In this document: in pieces, positions 27,462-60,773 of the stretch
How positions within the stretch are numbered: position 1 is the stretch's first letter
Layout: each line of letters begins with the position of its first letter
The notes under the pieces: model-generated
What the model was told of the DNA's origin: nothing
The model's input: the letters and a program-made list of their open reading frames with translations, nothing else
Databases searched by the model: none
Assembly: GCF_001949145.1 (NCBI RefSeq)
Contig: NW_019091366.1
Span: 2,667,102-2,731,101, forward strand
Direction of reading: 5' to 3'
Source of the DNA: Acanthaster planci
Lineage: Eukaryota > Echinodermata > Asteroidea > Valvatida > Acanthasteridae
Length of the DNA: 64,000 nt
Made by a program: the position numbers and the translations under genes

Positions 27462-30400
27462 TGTGTCCAGCACCAGGTGTACCGTACCTGTATCCAAGCA
27501 AATTAACATACAATAGGAATAACAGTTTGTCGCTCAAGGGGTGAAATAAAAATATCTGAACGTAAACAAGCTTTGTTACCAACACTTACTAAAATCAACC
27601 TTACCCTGGGTACTTCCCCTCCAAGAAAAATGAACTCTCCCATTGCAAACTTTTCCTGGCAAAATGCCATCTTTATCCTCGTAGTGTATGGTACTATTGG
27701 TACAGTGTAGAATTGATGAGTATTTTTATTGACATATCAGCCTTGTTGTTCCCGCTCTTTTCCCACCCATTGTTATACTCTCAGATTGGACTTTGCCTGC
27801 ATAAGTTAAAAAAAATCACACGATGTGAGACACAGATTTCAAGAACTGCATGCGTGCCACATGATTGATAATGAATCGTATGATCGTTTAGTACATCACT
27901 TTATAATACTCTGACCATTATATTTATAAACCTACCAGTACTTTTTGGCTGTCAAAGAATTTCAGGTTAATAAGTAAACTTTCTGACTGTGACAATTTGT
28001 GTAAACGTAATTTTGTTGTTAAATTTATTGTACGCTTTGGGAATTTGAGGTGTTTAAAAACCTTTGGGCATATTATTGGAATGACTGATTTGGTACAGTT
28101 TTTTTGCTTTTGCATGTTAATGCCTTCAACGTGGGAATCCTCTGTATCTTGCATACCCATTTGCAAGACCTTGGCCCTAGTGCAGGTTTTCTATTTGTAT
28201 TTAAGTACTTTAGCAGATGATTTATGGTCTGTAGTCAGTTTGTGTTTTCTTGCAATACAATTTTGATTCCATCTTAGTAGTGGTCTCCTGCTGGCCATAC
28301 ACAGATATGTAAGGAAGAAGTACCAATAACAGAATTGCTTGAGAACCGATTTTTCTTCTTGGCATTAATGATGTCTGCAGACCAAGTCAGTCTTTGAGGA
28401 ATCTTAGCCCCAAAGGCTTGGCGTTGGCATACCCATGCACTTATTTGGCCTGGTCCAACCCCTGGGAATTTGATGACCCAGATAGGTCTACCAGGGCTTC
28501 AGCTTGAGATTTGCAAGCACCCAGGGATCAAGGCAGACCTGGTTGCTAGACTAAGTCTATGGGAAACACACACATTCGCATCTCTCATGACTTGCAAAGG
28601 TCTGCTCTCTCTGCTGTAGTCGTTGCTAAGATTAAGCCAAATCAAGAGAGTGGATTAGATATTTATGTACCCTCTTGGTTGGCCATGGGGTTACATGGAT
28701 GCCTTGCCCCCTTTTTATTGTCAGAAAAGTGTGCAGATTTAGTTTTTTTGTGTTGAAATGTACCTTTCAGTTGATTGTTGTTTACAAAGCATATGATGTT
28801 TGTTTTAGAAATTGGATATGGTGGTCTTCAGGTACAAGCTTTCGAGCCTTTGCAGTGTGCTGTACATGTCACTTGCAGAGTGAATTGTTCAGAAGGTTTG
28901 ATCTAAAAATGTGTACACCAAAATAACATATGGGTTGCTTGGTAATTACGGTACCTGCTAGCATGATGCCATAGGGTACCGGTACACAAATCTGTACCAA
29001 ATCTTTTATTCTTTAATTCAACATTTATTCTTGGTAGTTCATTAATTCTTTGCTTTCAAAGAAACTGTCCTACGTGTAGGTTTTTGGGAAAAGTCAGCAA
29101 TTATTGCCATGCTTACTTAAAGTAAGAAGTTGAGTACAGTATACATGTACTTTTAATGCCAATTTCTTGGGAGAAAATTGAGAGGACCCATATGGACCAA
29201 TTAGTCAGCCATATTTCAACCATCGTTTCAGGACATCTGTGCTGTGACTGACACACATGTTTAAGGTTATAGTCCAGCTAAAATATGGTGTATGTGCTGG
29301 TAGTATAAGACATGCATGAAGCAATTTACCGGTATGTTGACCACAAATGTAGGGGAAAAGGGAACCACTGTGTTTCAAAATAGTATATTGGAACTCAAAT
29401 TTAGTAGAGCAACTTTTACAGATCTGTACATAAGATTTATGCCAACCCATAGTGCTAAAAACATTGGGTAAATCTGTGTAATTGGTCATGTGAAATGTTA
29501 TTTGTATTGTGCACCTTGCTGCTGTTTTGTTAGCTTCATCAATTTGGGATTGTGAGGAGGGTTTTCTCCCTGTCTCTACTTTGGATTAAGATCCAACGTA
29601 GTCCTTGAGTGTACAAGAAGTTTCTATTCACATCCTAGAAAAGCAAGCCAATAAAGTGCAGGAATTACATCAAGGGATTAGACAGTTACCTGAAGGATGA
29701 AGGAAGATTTTTGCTCTGTGGTTTCTTTCTCTAGTCTCTCCAAATCCCCGGCATTATTTCATGTGCAGTGATTCTAAGATGCTTAAGCTTCTCTTTCAGG
29801 CAAAGTCGGAGAAAATAGCATCCCATTTATATTACGTTTAAGACAGGATCCTTTAAGAGCTCCTACCAGATGGGGGGCGTTTACAAATCCCCTGTGTCCT
29901 CAGTCAACTGAGATTCTTTGCTGTTCTGGTCCCATCCCTGAGTGACCAAGGCTGTTTCTTTTTTAATGTTGGTGCCTGCCCCATGACCCAAAGGAGTCAC
30001 AGTCCCCTCCCTTATATCATGCTCTGTGCTGAAATATAAACTTCACAGAGCAGGAGTGAGGAATGCCATACCTACATTTGAGGCAATGTGTATGGAGACT
30101 GTCATTTCCTTCCACAGAGATCTTGAGGTATAAAACTGCTTTAAATCACTTCTCCCTGTTTTGAAATAAACATGTTGCAAAGCACAGCTACCGGTAGTTA
30201 GAGTACGATTTATTTTTTTTGGTTGTTGTTTTTAACGACAACTCTTGCTTCAAAGACTTATACATTTAAGTAAACTTAAGTCACTTAATTAAAAGATGCC
30301 TTTATTTTTCTTCACAATCCTCCCTATTTTGTTAAATATCAGTTATCACCTGTCTTTTAGAGTGACTTTTTTCCATTGCACTTAGCTGTCGTCAAAATAT

Positions 30401-33400
30401 TGCAATGTTCTGTCTAGAAACTTGCCTGGTATCCAAGGCTTTTGTCTCTGAAACTCCAGAAAGTCTGAACTTGAGAGAACACCAGTGTTAATGCTGTCTT
30501 TATACCATGTGATTTATGGGGGCAAAGGTTATTGCAGGGATTGTTTTCTGTACCAGTTTCGCTTTGTTGGCGGCCGGAAAAAAGCCGAAGGGGTGGGGGT
30601 GAAGAAGTAAGACTGCTGATAAATGATATATGTAAACACATTGTGACACGTAATTGAAACCAAATTTGGTGTCACTACATTGAAACTGCTTTGATGTGTT
30701 TGACTTGAGAAGGATACATACCATCGCAGACCTTTGGCACAAAATTTAGTCCAAGTTGGCATGGATGTTGTGTGATTTAAAATCAGCAACATGTCATTGA
30801 ATTTATGAATGCAGTTCATTCTAGTCAACTGGCCAGTGAGCTGTACTTAATTTGATGATTGCAAAGGATGGTGTGTACCTTTTTGAGCTACAATTTATGA
30901 CCTAAACTTCACCCTCATAAGTCTATTGTCCCAATGCGAAGATTGTTTACATGTACCAATACATGTATGTATATTGTATAATATTTACTGATTTTTCTGT
31001 GAAATTGAACTCTAAAATCCCTTCAGAGGAATACAATATTCATGTACTGTTCTTGCTGTTCAAAGCAGAACAGTTGTGTCTGTTAGTATTCGGCAATTTT
31101 CCAGTGGAAGGAACCTTTTTTTGATTTTTAAAAGTCATAATTTTGTACATGTAGGTACATGTACGTGTATACGTTTGTTTCATGTTGCGTGATACTAATG
31201 CGATAAAATGTAAACAAGCATAAGTAACAGTGAACTGATGTGTTGCTCTCATTTACATGTAGTGCATTTGAAAAGTTCATCCATGCGGTATGCAAAAGCC
31301 TAAAACATTTAAAAATTGTTAAAGCAACTAGGATTGATTCAGATCAGATTTCAATGCCGACCTTGGTTATTTTTTCCTTTTTTACAGGGTACTTTGTCAG
31401 TAATTGTGTTGCTTCATGCAGACCAATCTCAAAAGCAGGACTATTTGAACTCCGGCATTTGATGGTTGTACAAGTCAAGCAACACTGGACACATTGAAAT
31501 GGGGATATGTAAATGCAGTGGTTGAATTTCAAACTGTTACTGTTGAATATCAGCAGTGTGTTCTTTCTCAAGCAGACTGATGTGCTGTCCTGTCCAGCAC
31601 AGGTCCATTCTCAATTCAAACGCAAAATTTGGAGTTCCACATGTACATTGTACTCAAGAAGTGGCATTTCAGATTTGTGTGCAAAAGTGGTAAGAAAAAA
31701 ATTGTTTGTCTTAGGTCAAGTAATGCATGGTTTGTAAATAGGAATTCTGGAGATGTACATGTATTTTCATACTTAAATGGGTGAAACGTTATGAAAATGT
31801 CTGAAGTACATGTACATGTATAAAGTGTGTGTGTTTATCTAGTGAGCTTTGAATCAAATTGTGGCAGATGCTAAAATTTGCTTGGATGTGCATTCTAGGA
31901 AGGCAGATCATACATCATTGACCAGAGCCACTGGCCATCTGCTGTGAATTTACAACTTGTTTCACTGAATTGCAACATCATAATTCAATGACATTTCCAA
32001 GGGTATTACAAAACATTTGCCTTTTTGATTAGTTTTCTGTGAAACCTTGTCGACATTGCTGGATGAAGTATTCCCAGTTGGTGTAAATTGTTAATGTCCT
32101 GCAAAGTACAGTTTTGAGCTGCATTGTTGCACTTGTCGACAGTATTTCTGTCTCCAGTGCTTTACACATTAAAGTGTCTGCTCAATTAATGATGCTCCCT
32201 GGGTGAGCTCATGCATGTTAAACAATTGATCTCATCAGTCTGTGCCAGCGTGTTCAATGTAATGGAGGGAAGTTCATTTAAGTGCCTCACAGGGCAGGTC
32301 GTGGTCAGTTACAACTGATTGATGGTTTGAAACTGCTTGCATTAACAGTGACATACTGTACAAAAGGTAGGATTTTCATCAAGGGATTAAATTTGTGTTT
32401 GGCCAGTTTACAACAAGCATTTAAGATAGGCTCAGGCTTAAGCTGCAGGCGAGGGCGTTATCAGTGTTCAGTCTCTTGAACCAGTAACGTTAAAACGTTA
32501 GTTTAAGACTGGCCAAGCACATACTCATATTTATTCCCATTTAAAATACCTTTTTTAGTCAGAGAGTCAAAAGAAGTCAATATTATGACAGATTGCCAAT
32601 GATTTTGTTCTAAAATTTTACTTTCATTTTCCCAAACACCCCTGTCCATGGTTTAGTCCTTATGCAAGTTGTCCAAAAGAATCTCCTTACATGGACTGCA
32701 TGCACACAGACTTCTTGACCAATCAGAATTGATTAAACCATCTCGTATCCAGATGCCAGTGCATGATTACGCAGCGGGCGTTATCACTTCTCAGCAGGCA
32801 TTATCAAATGTTAATACACGGTCAAGTTAAACGTTGTTGAATAGGGATATTGTGTGAGGTATTTATGAATGATAATTACTGGTAACTTCTTGACTTCTCT
32901 TTAATCATTAGCAATATTTATCTGTCTAATCGCATTCTTGCTAAGTGAGTACTTTTATGGAGGAAAAATTATCTTTCACGTCAAGAAGCACCCATGTGGT
33001 GCTATGAAAATGTTTTTGACAAGTTGAACCACTACTTTGCTTGTGAAGTGTGTATAGAGAATTTTGTGAAAATTGACTTGTTATTGGTAATTAACACCAG
33101 CTTGACTATGTGACAAGCACACTACCATACCCGGTACCTACCTTATATGGCATTAGTATGGTCAGATCTTTGGAAAGCTACACTTAAGTATGTTTGCCTG
33201 TGCTAATAGACAGGCCATAGAGGGTAGTTACTGGTGCTTCCCTGCATGGTCCCTGTCACCTCTTGTTCAACTGCTGTATTAGTATCCAGGAGAGAGCTCG
33301 ATTAAGATAAGAAGTGACAGAGAGGATTCACAGAGACAAAGATCAGGGAATGATGGGATTGGAAGCTGGTTTGATAATGTCACTCAATGTGGTGTGCTGG

Positions 33401-33633
33401 ATTGTGTCTGAATTGTTATCCGAGTTGAATCAATGTTTTTCTGTATTTTTTTTTCTTAGAAGTTCTCCTGAATGTCCATTCTTACTTCAGTATTATACAT
33501 GTACTACATCCGAGTCCGTAATCTTTGCCTGTGGTCTATTTTTGAAAAATTTTTTGCAGAGTAGCTGCAAAAATTGAAAGCCATGAACAAAAGTTTCCAA
33601 CCCCCCATTTCAGCCTGATTTTTTTCCCTAATT

Positions 33634-33794
33634 GTTTTATAGTCTGCAAGAAGCTAGTGGCCTAAAAATCAGGCCAATTTGGAAGTTTTACAGTCTGCAA
33701 AGAAGCTAGTGGCCTAAAAATCAGGCCAATTTGGAAGTTTTACAGTCTGCAAAGAAGCTAGTGGCCTAAAAATCAGGCCAATTTGGAAGTTTTA
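33634..33794 (+). repeat. 52-bp tandem repeat, three copies
   Basis: Three near-identical copies whose AGTCTGCAA starts fall at 33641, 33692 and 33744. The unit contains GGCCTAAAAATCAGGCC, itself an inverted repeat. The high identity implies recent expansion. It lies about 420 bp upstream of the acceptor of the FGFR start-codon exon. Confidence 0.95.
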
Positions 33795-34209
33795 TACGTA
33801 CTGGTGTGTGTTTTGTGAATTTCAAACTGAAATGTATGTTGCAATATCGGTACCTGTTTTCTACTAAAGTGCACTTTTTCAAAGTCTATGATCTTGTCTT
33901 CCAAAAAGTGCCATGGTGATGTTTGGAGGTCATGATTGTGTTTCTCTTTAATTAACAGGGGAAAAAACGTAACCAACTATGTACAATGTGTTGATAACCA
34001 TACTATTTTGAAGTCTTTCTGTACAAACTGAAATTTTGCATCAAGAGAAAGACACTTGCGACACATACCAGTACATGTATACACATAGACACTGTACGTA
34101 GCAGTTCTTGATACCAGATTGTCCAACTTGTTAGGGGCACAAGTGCCATCAAGCACATGAAGTAAAGATCTTAGTTTGATGAGTCTGTTTGTTTTTTCAT
34201 TTACTGCAG

Positions 34210-34313
34210 GAAAGTGATCTGGGCAGTTGTAACACCATCACCTCTACCTGATATTAAAGGCAGTTGTTAACTGGCCATTGAGTTCCTGCATTCTCAATGC
34301 AGTGAAAGCAAAG
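34210..34313 (+). other. FGFR: 5' UTR portion of the FGFR start-codon exon
   Basis: A pyrimidine-rich tract ends in an acceptor (TTACTGCAG, last base 34209). The following 104 nt lead to the start codon with no upstream ATG that would obviously compete. I infer that this is the second or a later exon of the transcript. The first exon must lie in the upstream 34 kb, possibly the one ending at 8911. Confidence 0.65.
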
Positions 34314-55236
<20,923 letters not shown>

Positions 55237-57600
55237 TCTATACACTGATGCTGTTTCCTAGAAGACCTCTTTCATGCATGCTTGCGTGACGGTCTTGCTG
55301 TTACCAGACAGTAGTGCATATTGGATCTTCTTTGAGAAAGTGGTAACTCTGGAAGGAAGTGAGTCAACTTGTCAATAGCTCAATGATGGAATGATACCAA
55401 GTCTTCAAAATGATGGGAAACCCAGACCTTTCCAAGTGGACCTTGAGTTGTGTTTTAGACATTTTGTTGAGATAAAAGTTGCTTTACAGGCCATGCAATC
55501 TATTTGGTGCTCTGTGATTGGACACTACAGAAGTGATGAAAGCTGTAAAAACCAGAATGCATGGGATGAACATTGGTTTGTGAATTTGCAGTTTGAAACT
55601 TGAACTCATTAGTTTGGTTGTTGTGTCAGAGCACTCTGGTCTCAGTGAGATTAACACTTGGACAGAGTCCAGGCTGAATATAAATAAGTTAGAGAAAGAG
55701 AAAAGACTGTAAATGACAGTATTTGCTGCAAGAAGTGACGTTGGCATAGTTTCTGGATGAGATGGTGATGACTGATTTGCCATGGCTTTCATGCTGTGAC
55801 CCTACTGCCATGTACATAGACGCCGATGCTGCACTCCAGTAGTATCGTGTTTCCGATGTCATCAAGTGTTCCTCTTGTCATGAGGCCTCTCAAGTTAAGC
55901 CTGAATTTGCAATCTGGAGTTAGAGGACAAGAAAACCCAACCTGCAGTCATCATGAAGACGATTTGTGGAACAATAACTATTTACTAGTGGATAGCTCCT
56001 GATGTTGAGAAACACGATGTGATTGGAAGACAGTATTATTTAAGCCTAGGTTAATGTATTGTGGTTGTAAACCTGAAAGGGACCACTGGAAGTATGTATT
56101 CAGTGAATTGCCAGCAATTCACCATTAAGTGTCTTATTTTTCTGACTATTGGTACGTTGTTTTGTAGAAAAATCATATCAATTGTCTCACAAGCTTATTT
56201 AAGCTGAGCAAGACATGGACAAGGCGGTAGTTTTGAAAAGCAGAAAAGTAGAATCTAATGTTGAAATAAGTAATCAGCTTTAGCTGAAGCAACATTTCGC
56301 TTAGCAGGTTGAGTGCCATGTAAAGTCTATTTGGAAAAGTTTTCAATCGGAACAATCAGCACTACTTTCAAAGGAGTGAGAACTAAGTACATCTTGTCTG
56401 ATACATTGTGTTTTACTTTACTGATCATTGAATAAGAACGTCTTAATTTCAGTACTTGGCCAACAACAAAGCAATTGTACTGCTTATATATCAATTAATG
56501 TTGTAAATAAATTAAGAAATATTCATAAGCAGGTACAAAAAACGTGCAGCAAAAAAAAGAAGAGAAAAAAGTGATCAAATAAGTGACATGATAAATAAAC
56601 TGATCTGATAAAACTTACTATTCTATACTCTGTGTTAAAAGAAATATGAAAAATAGTCAGGAAAAAAAACTTGTGCCTTCGGGTTTTGCTGTTTGAAAAC
56701 TTACAAGAAGATGCACATAAAGAGAAGAAATTCAGTGCACACATATATTTTCATTTCTTGTCTAAATTCATAAGCAGGTTTATTTTTCAAGAATAAAGCA
56801 AACAATTTATTTCTGATGACTTCTAAAGGTCTGGTGCCTTTAAAGAGATGCAAAGATTATCAGGTGTGACTGGTTGAAATTCATGAGGCTGCTTGATGCT
56901 AAAATACAAAGGGGAAACATATCAGACTTCGTCATTGCTTGGAATTATGAACTAATCTTTAAAGTTATTTTTCATGCTGGGATTGTTCAACATATTTATT
57001 TTTTCAATGTTGATGTTTCAAAGCATGGTAAGAAACAGTTCAGTCAGTTTGTTTCCATTTTTCTCGTCATACTTTTGGATCGGTGACTGAGTGCATTTCT
57101 TAATTGTTCCAATTTTATGTGAACTTTCATATGCTGCTTGTTTACATGGAGACCCATTTGTCATTTCTTTTGGCAAGAATGTTCGCATGTTGTAAACTTT
57201 ATATTTTTAACAGCAAGCGTATTCACCTGTTTGAATTTGGTACAGTTGCTTTGAAGTTTTGATTGTACATGTACAAGAAACTTGCAAAAGTACATCATTG
57301 GTGCCTGTATAGATATTTTTTGGTGTGTGTCACTTGTAAAATGTATCATAGTTTTATTGTAACAAAAGGCTGACTCCTTAATTGTGTTTATGAAAAGTTG
57401 CAGAAATATGACTCTATTTTACTTGTGATTTTCTAATTCCTCAAAACCTTGAAAGACTGTAAAGTTACATTTTTATGATTTAAAAACAGATCATATCTTG
57501 AGCACTTCTAGTTTGAAACATTTCACATTGTGAGTTTGGAAAAGGGAAATAAAGGTCATTTTTGAGGATTTTTTGAGAAACTTTTTCTGGATTTTTAAAA
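55237..57600 (+). other. FGFR: FGFR 3' UTR (end uncertain)
   Basis: The DNA after the stop codon has no coding signal that I recognise. AATAAA hexamers occur at 56506-56511, 56594-56599, 56792-56797 and 57548-57553. Any of them could direct polyadenylation, so the UTR would be about 1.3 to 2.3 kb. The sequence alone does not decide which. Confidence 0.5.
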
Positions 57601-59774
57601 AAAATTTTGCTTATGAAACATCAGTCTGAATTTACTTCAGATTGAAAATAATGCTGATGATGCTTACAGTATTCCTTTTGATATTTGTCAAATGTCTCAT
57701 TTTACAAGCCATTTTAAATCACTTTTTGAATGATCATAATGTCAAAAGTTGGTCACAAAATGTTGTAGAAAAAGTAAACTGTTCAAAAATATCATGTTGA
57801 CAGTAGTTTTCATATCTTATGTTAAGTGACATACAACTCAGCACTACGTATTCCTATTGTTTACATATTGCATTGCTACAACATTGTACATAGTATAAAT
57901 AAGTTGATAAGTCTATAGATCTTGTAGTTTAAGGGTGTATGGCTAATTCATCTGTGAAGTGCAAAGCTCTGGGCCCTGTTTCATGAGGCTGCTATGAAAA
58001 ACAGAAATTATTGCTTAGGAAATTGGTATGCTTAGCGGAAGTCAGCCGGGATTAGTTAAAATATATATATAGGATGCACAACAGTTGATCTAATAACCAG
58101 AGTTTGCTAAGGAAATAGTTTCTTTCTTTAGTAGGTTTATGAAGTGGGTCGTTAGTGTTGGCATTAAAGCAGCACTCACTGCATTGGCTTGTAGAGGTAA
58201 ACCATTTGATAAACATACATGTGAGCTGAAGAAGCCTGTAATTGGTGTTGAAGTTCAACTGTGCTGTGTGACGCTGGACATTCTTGATAAGATTTGGTAA
58301 TTGTAGTATTCAACGTCTGCTGGTTACTGAAGCTGTGTATGATCTATTGCCTTGTAAAAACCTCAACATGATCCACAAGCTTGGCAAGTTTAATAAAAAG
58401 CAAAATTATGCACACTGTTCAAAGCAGAATGAATTAGCAAAACATATGAGGAGCCGTATCAAATTCTATGTATATTTATCACAGAAACCATGCTTAGTTG
58501 TATTTAAATACCATAGAAATCTAGTTGTTATTGTGTAAGAATTAGTTTTGTAGTTGTTAGATGTATCCTTTAAAATTGTTTGTAAAAATAATCATATTTA
58601 AATTAGTGAAGCCTTAGGTCTACTTTGCCATGATCAGGTATTGTGGTGATCTGTTGTCAAAAAGTTAACATCATTATTTAAGCAGAATTTGGATCAAATT
58701 CATGTTGATACATACTCTACCAAATTTAAGCTTGACTTCTGAAGAATCTTTTTTATTCCCAAAGTAATTTAATTTTTTTTCTCTTACTAGTAAAATTATG
58801 AATGACTTAATTTTTCAGACCAAATGTTAAACCTTACCTGTGACGTTAAAAATAATTCTGAATTTATCATGTGTGTGATCCAAGGCAGAGATGGATCAGA
58901 CAGTAGAAAATTAAGTTAAACACATTACCATGGTAACTGACAAATTTGTGGTATGTTATCTGATGATTGGCAAAGACAAAACTTTGTTTATGGTCTTTTC
59001 AACACCAGTAAGGGCAAATCATAAGTCGAAATTGCAAAGCAAAAGGAAGGTCACTGAACACTTTCAAATTTCTTGTCCCATCAACATTTTAGGTTAATCT
59101 TGGATTCGAAAACTGTCCTAAAATTTACCAATATGAGTCGTTCCATTGATTCTAAAATGCATGTCTTTGTAATCAAGCTTTGAAATTGAGTTTCACAGAT
59201 ATTCAGATCTTGGGTTGTCCACTTTGTATTCCATCTGTGATTTTTTCCTCTCACAGTCAAGTCTTTCAAAATCATTTAATTGAAAACTGAGATCCCCAAA
59301 AGATGCAGAATCTAGCTGTTATACTCTCTTTAATTAATGGACCATTCACAAATGACATCGCATTTTATATTTATATCTTAATTGCTAGTTATGACTCGCT
59401 AGAAAGCAAACTATTGTTTCGGGGACATCTTTCAAAATAGATGACCTTCATAGCACTCTGCACAATATGTGTTTTTATGGCATTTTCATTTTCAGTTGTT
59501 TATAATGAAGAGTTTAGTGCTCTGAACAATTACACCATTTGTGTGGTGATGTTTTTTTCATTGGTTGTATGGTGTTGATTCCACTTCAAAACCTTCTTCA
59601 AAACCTTCCCCGTCTGATTTCTTTCAGTGGTTGTCTGGAATAGGTATTAAAAACTAAGTACATGAGCAATGTAAATCAGGATTTATTGAAAGTGCGTGAA
59701 TTTTCCCATCCCTTCTCACCATTCAGAAGACCAATATAAAAGCTTTAAAATGCCACTGAACTGGGACGGGACCA
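57600..59774. other. Intergenic DNA after FGFR
   Basis: AT-rich, CpG-poor sequence beyond the last plausible poly(A) signal of FGFR. Apart from the repeat fragment at 57971-58050 I see no gene, RNA or mobile element. Confidence 0.5.
57971..58050. repeat. Probable dispersed repeat fragment (CCCTGTTTCATGA type)
   Basis: GGGCCCTGTTTCATGAGGCTG followed by spaced GCTTAG words resembles a common repeat of marine invertebrate genomes that I know only by its look (CCGGTTTCATAAAGCT and TGCTTAGCA words). Lies downstream of the FGFR 3' end. Confidence 0.35.
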
Positions 59775-59780
59775 ATTCAG

Positions 59781-59936
59781 GTTGGCGTAGTGGTTCTTTC
59801 CTCGCCTTCCACCTCTGCAGTCCGGGTTAGAACCCGCCAGCTCTGTTCACATGTGGATTGGGTTTTCAGTCCCTACCTGATTCCGTGAGTTTTACCCAGA
59901 ATATTCTTCTTGTACTTTCCTCTCACCTCTAAAAGT
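59781..59936 (+). mobile_element. tRNA-derived SINE (RNA polymerase III head)
   Basis: GTTGGCGTAGTGGTT (59781-59795) matches an A box and GGGTTAGAACCC (59824-59835) matches a B box at tRNA-like spacing, with one substitution from GGTTCRANNCC. The following sequence, GTGGATTGGGTTTTCAGTCCC, is a non-tRNA body. It lacks a full tRNA fold, so a SINE is more likely than a tRNA gene. The 3' end is uncertain. Confidence 0.5.
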
Positions 59937-59959
59937 TTTAGAGGTTTTATAGTTTAACA

Positions 59960-60770
59960 AAATATAACTGCTTCTCAATGTCTCTTCTATCCGCTCCGAG
60001 CGGAACAAAAGAGGGCGGTTTTTTTTTTGGTACTCGTCCGCCCCGAGCTGAAGTGCACCCCCAATCGGCGAAACGAAAGACAGGTGGTTACAAGCGGGTT
60101 CTTGCACGTGTTCTGCGTGTACGCGAAGGCCGAGTTCGGGCGGTTTGTTCCCGTATGTAGTTCACGAACAGCTAGCTCTATTTGTTGTTTGTGGGTCGGC
60201 CGCTCAAACGCCGGGAACAAACAACCGGTTATCGCTGGTAGTTAGTGACAAGCAACATGGCGGCGTCCATGTAGGCTACGTTATTCGAGAGTTAATGTTT
60301 GGAGGGGCTGAATTCTTTTCTATATAAACAGAAACACTCATTTCTGTGTAAAATAATTAATACTAATATTGCAAAACTTCTCATTGTGTATGGATTTGGA
60401 AGCCATCTCTATTTTTTGCAGCTGTTTAAAAATAAAAATCTCTTTTTTTTTTGGTATGTCCCTGTAAAACCCTGACGAGGTGGTGGTGAGTGATCCTCTT
60501 CCGAGAACAGTGTTCTTGAGTCGTGTTCCCGTCGCTCGAGCTGGAGAACAAGAAACCCGTGTCAAGAACAGGCCGCCCGAATTCGACCTAAAACCTTTCA
60601 TTTGGTTGAGCGCCCTCTTTGAACCTCCGTACTTAACTGATGCGAGGTCGGTCCACAACGGCGCGGCGCCGCGCCAGAACTTTTGCAAATCGTAAATGGC
60701 CAGAGCGCCCCCTGTCGAACGAACTCTTGAAGTTGCCGCAAGCGTTCTCAAAGCTGCAAGAAGTAGGTAA
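59960..60770 (+). promoter_or_regulatory. CpG-rich block, probable promoter of a downstream gene
   Basis: CpG density rises sharply here between two CpG-poor blocks. It includes CCGCTCCGAGCGG (59990-60002), a YY1-like AACATGGCGGC (60257-60267), a 16-bp palindrome GGCGCGGCGCCGCGCC (60660-60675) and a GCGCCCCCT core (60705-60713). The best reading is the start region of a + strand gene to its right; a divergent promoter is possible. Confidence 0.45.
60696..60766 (+). CDS. Candidate first coding exon of a downstream gene (partial, unnamed)
   Basis: ATG at 60696 opens a 23-codon arginine-rich start (MARAPPVERTLEVAASVLKA and on), ending at TAG|GTAAAG in phase 2. If the next donor (60773) is used instead, an in-frame TAA closes the frame and the exon would be non-coding. 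Supported by CpG context only. I recognise no family. Confidence 0.22.
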
Positions 60771-60773
60771 AGG

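Larger units (their letters stand above)
8912..34209 (+). other. Inferred FGFR intron in the 5' UTR, repeats only
   Basis: About 25 kb of AT-rich, CpG-poor DNA without a recognisable exon. It holds the 246-bp duplicated pair (13991, 17403), foldback elements (10528, 23947), tandem repeats (16845, 24516, 33634), several perfect hairpins and many TACATGTACATG runs. Single-exon open frames here (for example the minus-strand frame at 20413-20685) look like chance frames. Confidence 0.45.

Noticed and set aside
59781-59838. A functional tRNA gene
   Set aside because: A and B boxes are present but the arms do not form a proper cloverleaf and the B box is degenerate. A tRNA-derived SINE explains it better.
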